A stretch of 64,000 nucleotides of DNA, from positions 1,426,001-1,490,000 of the forward strand of contig JABWDB010000009.1 of assembly GCA_019614645.1 (NCBI GenBank). Reading direction: 5' to 3'. A model generated the notes under the pieces. The model did no database searches. It saw nothing but the letters and a program-made list of their open reading frames with translations, and was not told where the DNA came from. Position 1 is the stretch's first letter. Each line of letters starts with the position of its first letter. The DNA is from Stratiolaelaps scimitus. Its lineage: Eukaryota > Arthropoda > Arachnida > Mesostigmata > Laelapidae. Both the position numbers and the translations under genes were made by a program. Of the stretch, positions 24,669 to 36,690 are shown piece by piece.

Positions 24669-25320
24669 GTATTTGGTCTTATATTTAGTTTCGCTGATAT
24701 GCGCTTTTGTCGGGCAGAATTTCATCTTTTTTTCATATCATATCATAATCAAATGTTTATTCTCGGAACTGCAATGCACATACATATGCTGAAGTTCTCG
24801 GTAAAAAAAAAAGTAAAAAGATTGTAAAAAAAAAGTAAAAGCCGTCTTCGGCTGATTGAGATGGCTAATTAATGATGGCCATTTTAAACGGTTGTGTTAC
24901 ATGTCAAAAATTAACGTACAAGTAGATAATCAGACGTAAAGATTCGAAACCTATCCCACGAATGATCGTGCCAATAATAGGTCACTCCCAACAAGTGTGT
25001 GTCTGTTCGTTCATTGAACCCTTCTTGTTCGGGGATCATTATGTGCATCTTACTACCTACTCACACGCTTAGTAATTTGTATCATACAGCGTCTCTGCTT
25101 AAGGTAATTTCAGAGACTGCTTGTGCTCCCTAGCCGCGTCAAGCTGATGGTCGAATCGGAGCGAAACCGGGGCGTGTACGAGCGCTCGCCGGACGACGAA
25201 TCCACTCACGCGGATTTAGCTACACATGCGATTATGGAGCCGAGCTAGTGTTGCTTCACTGGAACTAGCAATGCAGCGATACAACCATGTAGATGTACAA
25301 CCTGGGGGCTCACCTACCCG

Positions 25321-25338
25321 CCCCCCCCCCCCCCCCCC
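25321..25338. repeat. Poly-C tract
   Basis: Eighteen consecutive cytosines. Other long C or G runs lie near 8978, 19164, 31588 and 55085. Confidence 0.95.
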
Positions 25339-25680
25339 TCGAACCCAATACGCCGTGTATGTCTAAGCGAGGTAAAGATGAATTATTCAGCTGGTGCAAA
25401 ACAAGATGTAGCGTGTTGTTTCCTTATTCGGTCCTGGCACGAATATCTTAGGCCTCCTGCTGGTGCTGTTGCTGTGTCACCTGAACATCGAGTTGAAGAA
25501 CGCAGTTGATTTAGCGAGCCCCATGGCTTCGTGGCTTGTAATCTTGTTTTCGGTCAATGGCAAAATATACCGCGTTTGCTATTGGCCGAATAGCATGCAA
25601 AGGTGAGCCAAAAGGTCAATTCTCCCTGAAGGGTACAAAGCTCAGCCTGTATTATACATCAAGCGACACATGGAGGCTAA

Positions 25681-26970
25681 TTAGGGATAACTATTAATAA
25701 TCTGCGTGAGTCTGTACTTGAACTTGCTGCTCTTTAAATTCCACTAACTTTTGAACTAAATGAGTTAGAACAAAGATCTTTTGGTATGAATTAGAGGTAC
25801 TCTGCACCTTTATTGAGGCGCTCTGGGAGTTTTGAGATAGCCAAATATTTACCATTTGCATTTCCATTTATAATTTCGTTATCTATTGCTTCTTTGAGTA
25901 AGTCGACGTTTGCATATAGAAACCCACCTATTGTCCTTTTTAATGCATGGAAAGAACCATAATCACATGGGCTTAAATCAGGAGAATATGGGGGTTGATG
26001 CCATCGTTCAATATTGTTCCCCTCCATCCAGGCCGTAATTTCAACAGTGCGGTGAGGTCTTGCATTGTCGTCGAGTAACCACACTCGATGCTGTCGATCC
26101 TCACGCCATTTGTTCATCAATTTCTTCAAGAAGCCGAGATATCAGGCAGCATTGAGTTTTTCGTTTGCTGCTAATATTTCGTAATAGCAAACACCCTTGA
26201 TATCCAGGGCGAGTATCATCAACACCTTTCGTCCGAATCTATCTGGCACTGCCACAGACGCTGCTGTTTAATCTTGTCGGAGCTACTGTTTTGCTTGGTC
26301 CTTCTCAGGAGGTCTATGCAGGCTAACCCATGTCTCGTCTATCGACACGGTGTGTTCTAAGCGACTGGTTTGTTGCGTATAAGTCTTCGAATTAAATGTC
26401 GAACACTCCACACGCATTTTCATCTGCTCAGTTTATGGGGAACCCGTTTTGCATTGATTTTCTTCATCTTCAGTATATTGGTTATAATTCTATAACACGT
26501 GGTCCGAGGAATCCCAGTTTCAGCCGACAAAGACTTCATGGACCAAGCTCTAGTTTGCTCAAAAGCTGCCTCGATTCTGTCAATCCGTGCGTCTCTTGTC
26601 GCACCTGAATTGTGGTCCCCGCTTTGGTGGTCATCGGTGTCCAAATCTCCACTGTTAAATCGCTCGCACCAACCTTGCACCGTTCGCAAGCATAAGGCAG
26701 ACCTGCCGTACGCGTTGACTAATTGTCGATGGATTTCAGCTGGAGGGTGTCCTTGGAGAAACAAAAACTTGATGATTTCCCGTTGATTTTTGGGGGAATT
26801 TGGACTTTCTGCTGCAGTGTCCATCCTTCTGATGGTATCGAAACCACGTAGTCTTCGAAAGGAAGCCACGTTCCTGCCGCGTGCCCACTCCAAAAATTAA
26901 CACATTGTATCGCGTAGTTCGGATTGTGCGTCATTCGAAAGGCGCGGAAATTCGAACGGAAATCCCTAAT
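25681..26970 (-). mobile_element. Decayed mariner-family DNA transposon (approximate limits)
   Basis: The limits are tentative. The transposase remnant (25791-26824) is flanked outside by an inverted pair of TTAGGGAT: plus-strand ttagggat at 25681 and its complement atccctaa near 26963-26970. Only about 8 bases match and the adjoining inner sequences do not, so the terminal inverted repeats have either decayed or are not the true ends. A TA-rich stretch abuts the right end, in keeping with the TA target site of this superfamily. Confidence 0.5.
25791..26824 (-). pseudogene. Mariner-type transposase pseudogene
   Basis: Remnant of a DDE/D transposase that would cut and paste its own element. 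On the minus strand the N-terminal DNA-binding part is one good frame from a probable ATG at 26824 (REIIKFLFLQGHPPAEIHRQ, then CLRTVQGWCERFNSGD and TGIPRTTCYRI, two helix-turn-helix-like regions). It breaks near 26420. The middle is disrupted by a frameshift and stops but keeps SIDETWV at about 26330, the first catalytic Asp. The C-terminal part (26129-25791) is open and holds LLDDNARPH and SPDLSPCDY. Exactly 34 residues lie between the second and third catalytic Asp, the D34D spacing that defines mariner elements. At least one frameshift and several stops mean it cannot encode a working enzyme. Confidence 0.9.
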
Positions 26971-27319
26971 ATATATAATATATATACTTAGTAATTATAC
27001 ATGGTAACGTTCTTTAGTTGGGCTGTGTGGCAATTTCTTATGGCTGGCCTTGACCAAGCAAGCCCCGGCTTTTGAATTCAAGGACAGATTATTTAGTTCT
27101 TGCACATGATATGAGGGCGACAATTGTACACCAAGTGAATTAAACTAGAATCAATTAAAGCCAGAACCATGGTTATATTTTTGTTATTATTATTATTATT
27201 ACTGACTGTAACTGCCGAGTTACAACTATTTAGTTTAAAATGTAACTAAAGTATCTTTCAGGTTGTACAAATTTACACATAGCCATAGGGCCAAATCTCT
27301 AATATTCAACATAATAACA

Positions 27320-27368
<49 letters not shown>

Positions 27369-27900
27369 ATCGAATTAATAATATATTACTTTCCCTTTCG
27401 TATTGGGATTGACGGAGTGACGTCAATCTCACACGTGGTCAGTCCGAACAGTATTTACCTTGCTGAGTTACGTGCTGAGCTCGCGCTACAAGACGCTCGC
27501 CGCACTAATCTCGCTGGCACAGTGTCGGTGGGTCAACCTTAACAGGTAGAACTCCGGCTCCGTCATCAGGAGTTATTGTTACCTATCCGATTCGAACCTT
27601 ATTCGATGCGCTTAAGCGATAGCGAGGTCGATGCACTGAGATCTGTTCTCCACGAACGTCGAAATCCGGAAATCCGAGTATCGACCAAGTAGCAACATGT
27701 GAGATTGTACGATGTGCTATACTCTCCCGCCTGCTCTGGCCACACGTTGTCATCTGTACATCGCCGCTATATAGGACGTGGTCAACATTTGTGTATTGAG
27801 AATGCAATCAATATCTATCTGTCCGTGGGTCCGCCGCCGTTTCCGTCATTCTTCGATGTCGTCCCGATAGAAACGGTAGTGTTAGGCCTGTTCCTCCGAC
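26971..27900. other. AT-rich non-coding stretch with a (TA)n tract
   Basis: Contains the (TA)n tract at 27321-27364 and an ATT repeat near 27183-27201. No gene or RNA recognised. Confidence 0.5.
27321..27364. repeat. (TA)n microsatellite
   Basis: About 22 uninterrupted TA units. Confidence 0.97.
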
Positions 27901-28024
27901 AATCCTCTCTCTCTCTCTCCTCCTCTCTTTCTCCATCTCTATCCATATCTATATGTATATCTACAATACGTAGAGAGAGTGTGAATCGGTGCCACGATCT
28001 GCGGGTGCGAATGTACACTGCCAA

Positions 28025-28142
28025 ATGGACTTTGGCCGCAAGTGCCGACTGGAGTGCGCGCTTCTGCGGGCCGAATGGACTGTTGGGCAGATAGCCGAAC
28101 TGCGAAGCCCGCTAGCCGGAGTCGTTTCCGCCACCCTTCAGG
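28025..28142 (+). other. Possible first coding exon, product unknown
   Basis: An ATG in good context (ccaaATGG) opens a frame that stays open for 39 codons to a strong donor (cttcagg|gtgagt at 28143). The conceptual peptide begins MDFGRKCRLECALLRAEW and matches nothing I recognise. The frame stays open past the donor, so evidence is only the start context and the splice signal. Chance is quite possible. Confidence 0.15.
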
Positions 28143-28259
28143 GTGAGTTGGCAGAGCGCGAGCCGCGTTCGGCGGGGACGCTGCAGGAGACGGTGGCATA
28201 CATCTCGGAATATGGCCCGAGGCAAATCTTCTTCCCAATAGCTCCATGACACGCGTCAG

Positions 28260-29960
28260 CAGGTTTATGCCGTGGCTGGCATGGAACGGCGCTCGCAGGG
28301 GCGGGTTAAGATAGATAGACGCTTCGAATTTGGAGAATTCATGACAAACACACACACACACATACACGCCCCCGTGCCCGTGCAGACTAGGCATAGCTGG
28401 CCAAGAAGGCGCCATTGAACGGGGAATGCGAATGCTGGCAGGGGTTAGCGGCGACCGGCAAATCGACATATCGCGAATATTTTACGTGAGGATTTGGCGC
28501 CGTGAATGAGTTATTTAGCAGGTTTGATCTGCATACCCTGTTCGTGCTCGCAGATGTTCGATGACGTGGCGGGAATCGGTACAATTTCATTGACATGGTG
28601 CAGGCGGAGAAGGCGAGAAAGGACTCTTTTCTTTTCTTTCCCATAGACTGCGTAAGCGATGTACAACTGTATAATGCTTGGAAACAAGCTGAAGTTTTCT
28701 GTGGATGTAACGGATGTAACTGCAGCTGCGAGTGAGCGCGGAAAGCAACACGACATTTTGAAGTCGATTTTGAAGTTAATTAACTGATGGAATATATGTT
28801 AAAGTTATGCATCCCATTGTGGATTTATGTGCAATATACCTAGTCTGTCGTTGTGAGGGGGATCGTTGCTATGCTATTTGTTGGCACGGTAGAACTGTTG
28901 GCAAACGACTAACTATTATAGATAATTAGCACTCAGCAGGGGGTGGGAGCAAGGCTGAGAATTTGGTACCATAGCGTCCCTTGTTGCAATCTCGTAACGT
29001 TCGTGTAAATTGATCTTGTGGTCTTCTACATATACTCCTGTAAATTTGTCAATAATCAGCTATTGCTAAATATCATATTCTTTTCTTGTATTTAGCGAAC
29101 CTCTCGACTCCTATCCCCACAAGCCTTGGAAAGGTTGAGCACTGTCAGTGACGTCTCAGTGATTGCTGACACCTGTTCTCCCCGCTGTTGCAATTAACAC
29201 TCTAAAGGCCCACCTACTGACTGCATGGCATCTGCATTAGTTCAAGCTAGGAAAGAGAGTAATAAATATATATACATATATCTATATATCTAACATTGGA
29301 TTCTTCCAATTATAGCTATTATAGAACATCAACGAGTACATTGGTCAATGGTAATAGTAATCACTCACACTGGACAAAGAATACCGAACGTCAAGTTTCA
29401 CGAGTATTAGTGGTTGAGTCTCGCGAAACTCGAGTTCAGCTACCACGACCCTTCACGCAGTAAAGGTAAAACCGCCCGAATTGCAGCACAAACAGTTGAC
29501 AAACATCATTTGCACGAGAGACGGCATGACATGTTTTCTTGTTCATTTCCATTCCAGCAAGTTCCCTATGCGCATTTCAACACGCTTGCACGACACGGCA
29601 ATATCGAGACCCATATCGAGAAGCCGGCGAACAAGAACAACCACGGAACATGTACGTCCAAGTGACGCGAACACAGTCCATATAATTACCCGTCATGACT
29701 TCTGTATCCATTAGTACGAGTCGATGCCACGTAAAAACGCCGACGCCCGATGTCATCATCACCAGCATCGTCGTTCGTTGCTACAAAAACAAATCAAAGT
29801 CGCCACCTTTACCTCCCACTCTCTCTCTTTATCGCTTCCTCTCTCAACTTGCGCCTCACGTGTCCACCCCCCTATAGCAAGCAATAGTGGCAACTGCAAT
29901 TGCCTGATAGCTCGTTTAGTAGTCTACATAGCAGTGGCACTGGTGGGGTAATGTGAAAAT
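28260..29960. other. Non-coding stretch; nothing recognised
   Basis: Contains a short CA repeat near 28350 and mixed AT-rich sequence. Open frames are short and on both strands. Confidence 0.5.
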
Positions 29961-30084
29961 AGACACCGCGCCTATTGGAAGGACCACTGTTGCCTGACTG
30001 TTTGGTCCCGGAGCACGCTTTCGTTGGCCAGCAGAGAGACGCTGCTGGTGGCACGGACACCAGCAACACCATCACGCAACCCAG

Positions 30085-30129
30085 TCGCGCGCGCGCGCGC
30101 GCGAGAGAGATAGAGGGAGAGAGAGAGAA
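30085..30129. repeat. (CG)n-(GA)n compound microsatellite
   Basis: A run of alternating C and G of about 19 bases, then GA-rich repeats with two interruptions. Confidence 0.93.
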
Positions 30130-31262
30130 AACACGAGGAAAAAATGGAGAGAGCGACCGCCATCGCCGACGCACGTTGCCTTGGCCAGCGTTGCAGTGCT
30201 GACACGCGTCCATCTGTCGGTCTCTGCCGGTACCGCTGCTGGTTGGGGCTATGTGCCGCCCCACCATATAATGTCACCCGCAGCGGTATTGCCGCTCGCC
30301 GCCACCGCAAGGTCTCTCTATGTCTCCCTTCTCGCTCTATATTTCTCGATGTCGACTGCCTGGTACTCTCTTGTTTTCCCGACATCGTATTGCGCCTATA
30401 GTGAGGCACGCCGTTGTCCCTCCGTTCGGACCCTGGCGCACTCCCTCTCGACGGTCGTCTGTCATACGTGCGGTTACCGGCGTGTTTCCTGCCGAAGAAG
30501 TAACCGCCACGCCGGAGCAACTCGACGGCGAATCGTAGACGGCTCCGATGCCGTCGTCCCCGCTTCTATCCCTGCCGCCGAGGGAAGCCTTACGAGCGCC
30601 TGTTCTTTGCAGAAAGGGAACAAGAAAGAAGGCCCAGCTTACTTTCGCTTCCTGACTGACCGGGGTCAGCCGAATCCTGTGGGCTTGCTTCTGGCCCGTT
30701 GTGGGTGACGGCAGCGGGGGCCCTGCCCCGTTACGTTGGTGTTGCGCGGCGGCTGTGTATCGCCTCGACGCCGTCGGCTGGGTGACTGCTACCCGCTGAC
30801 ATGCCACCTCGTCCCTTCTCTATACACTTCTACAAGTCTGCTACAACAGCCTATTCCACCCGTTCGTCCTTCCCCTCGTTAGACCCCTCCTGCCTAGCCC
30901 ACTGCCAATCCAATGCTATACTATACTACGAACTACTCTACCCTGCAACACATTCATCACTTCAGTAACCGCGTCGTTTTGACTGGTAGCCTACGCTACC
31001 TCGGCTACACTTTCGGCGCAGCGTTCATCTCCAGCCCTTTTGCGCTGTCCCTCGCCGCCTCGCGCCGAGGCCCTGTCAATGTCGATCCGACCGAAGTTGT
31101 CGCCCTGTCGCGCGGGCAACGTTAGGCGGTCGCAGACGCGAAGCCTTGCCGAAGCCTAGTCGTGTCGTTTCCTGGTCACTTGGGGGTGCTGCTGGTGCCC
31201 CCCCCCCATGCTACGCCAGCCCACGGCTCCACCATAGCCATTTCTCCTCGGCGAGAACTCAC

Positions 31263-31314
31263 CCGGACTGTAAGATGCAGTCCGCGAAGAAGCGGACTGC
31301 ATCTTGCAGTCCGG
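31263..31314. repeat. 52-nt near-perfect hairpin with 23-nt arms
   Basis: The left arm 31263-31285 and right arm 31292-31314 are complementary at 22 of 23 positions around a 6-nt loop (gaagaa). Each arm is itself partly palindromic (GGACTGCA facing TGCAGTCC). The stem is GC-rich, so it would be very stable as RNA or as a DNA cruciform. It has no resemblance to a known transposon end that I can name. Confidence 0.88.
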
Positions 31315-31715
31315 TTCAGCATGTCGCAACTGCTGCCGCCTCGGACTCTATATAGGTTACCAATGGCACGACGAGCTTGGCCATGTTGGTTAGCTACGTT
31401 GCGACTACCCCACTGTCGGGCTGTCGCGTTCGTCGTGGGATCCCCATCCTCTCCCCTCGTTGGTGCCACCGGATGTACTATTGCTGATGCCTGTTACCAC
31501 CACTGCGAGGGGTGTCGCTGTCGCCGAGTTGTATCCCGCTATAGCGGTCCTGCCACTTGTAGGGGGTCACCGTCGCGAGATCGGATCGGGGGGGGGGGGG
31601 GAGGGGCTCGGTCAGTTCACCTGCGGAACGGAAAACGGATATCGGACGGCGGCGGAATAGGACCGGACGCTAGACCGGACCTTCCCATCCATGCATCCCC
31701 GAACGTCGGAGCAGC

Positions 31716-31850
31716 CCGCAAGCATGTTGCCTTTGCCTGTTGCTGCCGCTGTCGCCGTTGTCGTTATTGTTGTCATTGCTACTGTTGTTGTTGTTATTGC
31801 TGTTGTTGTTGCTGTTGTAGCGGCTACTACCACTATTGCTGCTGTTGTCA
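31716..31850. repeat. Imperfect GTT/GCT triplet tract
   Basis: About 135 bp made largely of GTT, GTC, GCT and ATT triplets, giving valine/alanine runs on the plus strand and asparagine/serine or threonine runs on the minus strand. It is best read as a simple-sequence region. Confidence 0.75.
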
Positions 31851-33655
31851 CTGCAGTTCGGATGGCTCTCTTCAGCTGCTGGTGGTGGTGGTACCACGAC
31901 TGCAGCGACTACGACAACTACAACTACATACTGAAGCGTAGCTGTTGCCGCCAGATAAACCAGTCAGTCGCGTCGGGCGGGGGCGCAGCGGCAATCGAAT
32001 ATAGCCCAAGCGAGTCGGTATCGACTTTCTTCTTTAGGAGAAGCGCTGGCGGGGCCGTTGGCGGCCACTGAGAAGCAACAACACCAGACCCTTCCATTGG
32101 TACTAGTGGTAGTCGTTCTGGTGGTGGTGGCAGTGGTGGCTATGCCTGAGACTTCGGCGAGCCCCGTTCGCTGACTCGAGTCCGCCAGGCACAGGCAGAG
32201 ATAGAGTTGACGGGAGAACGAGGACTGGGAGGAAAGCTCGCTCGCGGCGGGGGTCGCTGGGGTGTTCCGGGTCTGCGAGGCTCAATATCTTCGCGGCCGA
32301 CCATTTCGTGTTGGCCCCACCAGCACGCCGAGCAGCAGCAGCAACGGCGGCGGCATATACATACGAGCAATCCAATGCCGGGGCCAGTCGACGACCCCGG
32401 CAGCATGCTGGACGGCGAGGGCAAGCGTGGACGAAGGCAAGGTTAGTCCACGAGGATACGAAGGCTGTCTGCGGCCAGTCGGATCGTAGACGAAATCGAG
32501 CCGACGCAAGGCTGGCCATCGCGAGATCCCCGTACTGTCTAAGCTTATGTAAGGTGATAGGATACAGTTTCTGCCGCGCGGGCGGGAGGGTCACAAGCGC
32601 CTCGGCCGCCTTCGACACCGTTGTACATCTAACCAGGAACTTTCTCTCTATCTCTCGTTCATAGAGATCAAGCCTAAGAAGCTTTATATATAAATATATA
32701 GATACGCTCGTGCTGTGAACGATCAAGCCAAGGGACTCCGTTGAGCGCGATTACCGGCGATCAGGTTGCCGATACTTGAAGGTGCCACGCCGCGCAGTCG
32801 AAGCTGAAACTACGAGAGATCCTCATGCTACTGTGCTGAAAGTGGTTAAAGTGGAGGCTTCGTTGTGGAAGCGGCCAGAGAGCGTATTTATTGCCATTTT
32901 GCGATTCCTACTGTTATTGAATCATTTTTACATAGCTTACCTGCTAGTGGTGGACGCTGCCATTCGAATGAGCTGTGATTATTAGCATGTTCTCATTGAA
33001 AGTCAACATTCGGTCAGAAGTGCCGCGCGTGCCTCTTGTAGTCGTTCGTGATCGGGTCTCTGTAACTAAACAAGTTGGTATAGTCGGTTCTCTTGCAAAT
33101 TGTTAGCACGTATTATCAACATGCATGGAGTTCTTTTTTTCCAGCATTAAATCGTCATTTCAAATTCGTGCCTATATATATATATTATACTGCCCTCTGT
33201 TAGGACGAATTTGCTGTGACTATTTCGCATTCTAACCAACTACGAATTCTAACATTTGTAGATGCGCCACTGTATAGGATATAGGCCTTTGAACGTCACT
33301 GTGGCGCAACTACCCTATATGGTGCAGTATCCTAAAATCCCCAACCATCCGTTGCCTTGCTACCGCACTGAAATGTATAGGTCCTTTTTCCTGATATTTA
33401 GATTTGCTGGTCGGTCTCGTATCGGTGGCTTCATGCATAGCATATATATATATATTTTTTTTTTCCAGAGAGAAACTTTGAAACGTAATTCGGGCAAATG
33501 TGGCGCATATCACGTCGCCTCCTCGCGTGCCTCCTAAACTCAATCTTCCTTGAAGGCAACAGAGGCTATTCCTGCATATCAAGTTTTCCTGACTACCCTC
33601 TCGCGGATAAAAGGCTCTTCCCGTCGGGCGGCTTTCTGATATTGACTATATATAT

Positions 33656-33732
33656 GAAGTGCTTCCGTGCAAAGTGACCAAAAGTCCAATGTAAATCCAA
33701 TGGACTTAGGCCATTTTGCACGCAAACACTTC
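33656..33732. repeat. 77-nt imperfect hairpin: candidate miRNA precursor or tiny MITE
   Basis: The two halves are complementary with small bulges. GAAGTG pairs with CACTTC, then a 4-nt mismatch, then CGTGCAAA with TTTGCACG, a TG/CA pair and mismatches, then AGTCCA with TGGACT, and a terminal loop of about 13 nt. The size, bulged stem of about 30 bp and small loop resemble animal miRNA precursors. Its flanks are TA-rich, so a miniature inverted-repeat element is the main alternative. Confidence 0.75.
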
Positions 33733-34879
33733 ACAAATAGTAGTAGTACTAGTAGTCAGTAGTCATACGTGAAAAATATTATACGACTGTATACGATAAC
33801 GCTTTCAATTGTCAGTAGAGCCTCGGTCGTCTGTTCTGTTGACAATATTACGTACGTGATGCACGTATGACGTATACGTCCAACTAGCATACGGACATAA
33901 CTGTCGCCGTAAGCGCAGCTATTGAACTTATTCCCGAAAAGCAAACAATCAGATAGTAATGCTTATTTTTGATTGGTTTAGATACTCGACATATGCATGT
34001 GGTGTCAAATAATACTATTAGTACTATTAGCAAATTTTGGCCTGCGCTTATATTTCCTTTGAAGGCTCACTTGAGTAGCTACGGGTTGGGCAAGCATGTC
34101 CCCCTACTTCCCGCAATCTAATTCCCGTCTGAGGGCATGTACTGCCTCATACTTGGATTGCTCATTGGGAAGAGAACTTCGTCGGTTAGAATTGAAGTCC
34201 TTCAAGGGGTTTGAGCGTCAAAACACTTGGGGCGGCTTGCTCTTGAAAGTGTTCCCAGCTATATTTTCCCCACGTATGCCTCCGTACATGTTGCTATGGT
34301 AGAAAACTATGAGAGGAATCGGCCCGATACGAACATGTAGCTTTACGTCAGGAATGGGAATTGTTGACTGTATCTTGCCATTTTAGGCTATATCCGGACG
34401 GTCCTTTATGGGACATTTGTCTGAGCCGAGCAGGCCTTTGCAACGGCAGGAGCTTATTCTGAACCAACGTACATCGTCAAGCGGTCTCTCACCAATGGCT
34501 TGTCTAAACCCTGGTGATAGGTTCGCTAGCCGGTGAATTCTTAAGTGGTCTCTCGTGCATATTGCTAATAGCTTCGCAGTTAGACGAATCGATTTGGAAA
34601 AGCTCACCCTGAACGGAACCCCATTCTTGATACAACTCACGATTATCTGAGACCAAAAGCAGTTGGCAAAACGTCATTCCGAATCAGGTCTCTGCCTAAT
34701 CCTCTTACAGGTGTACTCACCAAATATCTAAGAGTCGCGGAAGATAGGCTTCATAAACATTAGGCGTGCAGAAGAACGATACATAAACGGTGCCATGGAA
34801 TTGGGTCTTTCCTAAATCGCTTTGCAAATCCGAACAGTTTCACATCATCTTGATCAGAGGAATGGAGAGCACTGCATCG

Positions 34880-34909
34880 ATGATTTATATATATATATAT
34901 ATATATATC
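34880..34909. repeat. (TA)n microsatellite
   Basis: About 12 TA units preceded by an AT-rich stretch. Confidence 0.93.
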
Positions 34910-35136
34910 GCCACCACACCGGATACGTGGTGTTCCAAGGCGAAGCAATGGAAGGATGCTCTCTTGCAGACACGACCTACAACACCTACCGGCTTACGAG
35001 GTACTCGGCGGCCCTTCCAACGCATATATTTGTATGTCCAGCGGGGCAACACTCTTGCGAGCCCTCGGAACGTTGGCTTTCCACAACGGCTTGTTAACAT
35101 CCCTAAAACCATTCTGTATTTCAACACCGATTGCTT

Positions 35137-35137
<1 letters not shown>

Positions 35138-35188
<51 letters not shown>

Positions 35189-35192
35189 TATA
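35138..35192. repeat. (TA)n microsatellite with one interruption
   Basis: About 26 TA units with a single TACA interruption near the right end. The longest TA tract in the window. Confidence 0.96.
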
Positions 35193-35363
35193 AACTTAAC
35201 TTACCTTGGACTATATGATATCTACCTATAGCTGTTAGTGAACAATTCTGTTGACGTAGGCAATACCGGCAAGATTACTCCAACCATTTCTACCCTTTCT
35301 GTTGGTACCTTTCTCTGACTTCGATGCAGGCCAAGAGCCTTGCGGTGGCCAGACCCCATACAT

Positions 35364-35395
35364 GCTCTCTCTCTCTCTCTCTCTCTCCCCCCCCT
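35364..35395. repeat. (CT)n microsatellite followed by poly-C
   Basis: About twelve CT units followed by a run of eight or nine C. Confidence 0.95.
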
Positions 35396-36656
35396 TATTG
35401 CATCAGCAGCAGCCAATGTCGGTCGTTGTCATAGTAACATGCTTATCGCTCAGTGATGCTGCTAATGATAATGCTGGAGGTACTGGCGTCAGTGTTATAA
35501 GCGATTGTTTCTCCAGCTTCGTCGTGGTTCTTGCTACTAGTTCTGACTATTGTGTTCCGTCGAGGGCTCCGCTTTCTCTCTAACGACCCTCAAGCGACCC
35601 GCACCCTTTCACCTGTGCGTCTATTCTGCTTCTGGGCGAATGTTCTCTAATGTGCTCTGGTGCACCAGCGCCAGTTGAACAATACTAGTCGGTCTGAAGT
35701 GTTCCCGTTTGCTGTCTTCCCGCGTATGCATTATATGTCCGCATGCATGTGTGGGTATCTCAGGTTGTCTCTGCGTTTCTGTTCAACGTTCTCGTGAGCC
35801 GGCGAGCTCATGAGCAATTCGCAGCCCGCTAGACGTGCTCTGGCCCAAGTGTAATCACCAGCTCCGGCCAGCCACCCAGCAACCATGCACGATCTAGCAT
35901 CGATACTCCAACCGCGATACGGCTGGCAGCCACGCCGTTGAAGTGTTCAGCAGCTCGTTAGGGAGCCGATCATTGGCCAGGAGGGGCAGCGGGCGCGCAG
36001 AGTTCGGCCGGATAGAGCCTGGTGTTTCGAACGAAACGGGGAGCCCTGTTTCTCTCTGTCTCTCTCTGCCTTTTACTATCGATCTTGTCCTTCGGTTCTC
36101 TTTAGTCCTAGCCTCCACCCCCCCTGTTTCGGCCTTTGTCCTGTCTTCGTTCTCTCGGTCGTCCCACCATCACGCAGCCTGACTCGCGCTCTGGCCACGC
36201 TGATGGGCCTCTCCTCTGCCGTCAGCGTGCGTTTGGTAAGTGTTGTTACTGCTCTTGTAGAACAGCAGGCCGCCGGGTACTGCCAGTCAGGGAGAGAGAG
36301 TGAGAGAGCCCGAGAGAGATTGGCGAGAGAAAGAGCTTGTACGGTATCCAGCGAGCGGACGCTCGAGCTACGCGACGGTGACGAGTGGAGCCCGTCCCGG
36401 CTGATTAGTTAGAGAAGAGAAAAAGAGATAGAAAGTAAACAAGTTTCAGTCGCGAAGGCCTGCAGCCGCCCTGCGTAGTTGCTCGACGAGCAGTTGTAGT
36501 TGTATTGCCGAATCGGCGCCTCCGGCTCGACACACACACAGTCGAACGACACCCCGGCGACTTCGGACATCCCGGACGATAACAATTGAAGGCTTATCAG
36601 TGATATACTATTACGACGCAATGAGCTCGAACTACGGCATATGAATGCGATATGTT

Positions 36657-36659
36657 ATC

Positions 36660-36687
<28 letters not shown>
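36657..36687. repeat. (TA)n microsatellite
   Basis: About 14 TA units. Confidence 0.95.

Positions 36688-36690
<3 letters not shown>

Larger units (their letters stand above)
14729..25320. other. Long non-coding stretch; no gene recognised
   Basis: About 10.6 kb without a recognisable exon. It contains an AAT microsatellite (17972-18001), a 40-nt hairpin (21447-21486), a TC-rich, moderately GC-rich part at about 22100-23750 with short open frames in several frames, and a short sequence at about 24642-24660 repeated near 53275. It is either intergenic or intronic. Confidence 0.45.
29970..32700. other. GC-rich region with dense overlapping open frames; probable CpG-rich promoter or regulatory DNA
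   Basis: About 2.7 kb of CpG-rich sequence with open frames of 130-260 codons in several frames on both strands. All have low-complexity, Arg/Ser/Ala/Pro-rich conceptual products, and none carries a recognisable domain or a consistent set of splice sites. It includes a CG/GA simple repeat (30085-30129), a near-perfect hairpin (31263-31314), a poly-G run near 31588 and a GTT/GCT-rich imperfect triplet tract (about 31716-31850). A coding role is not supported. Confidence 0.35.

Noticed and set aside
31162..31941. 259-codon plus-strand frame with cysteine-rich end
   Set aside because: The cysteine and tyrosine run is produced by the GTT/GCT triplet tract, and other frames here are equally open.
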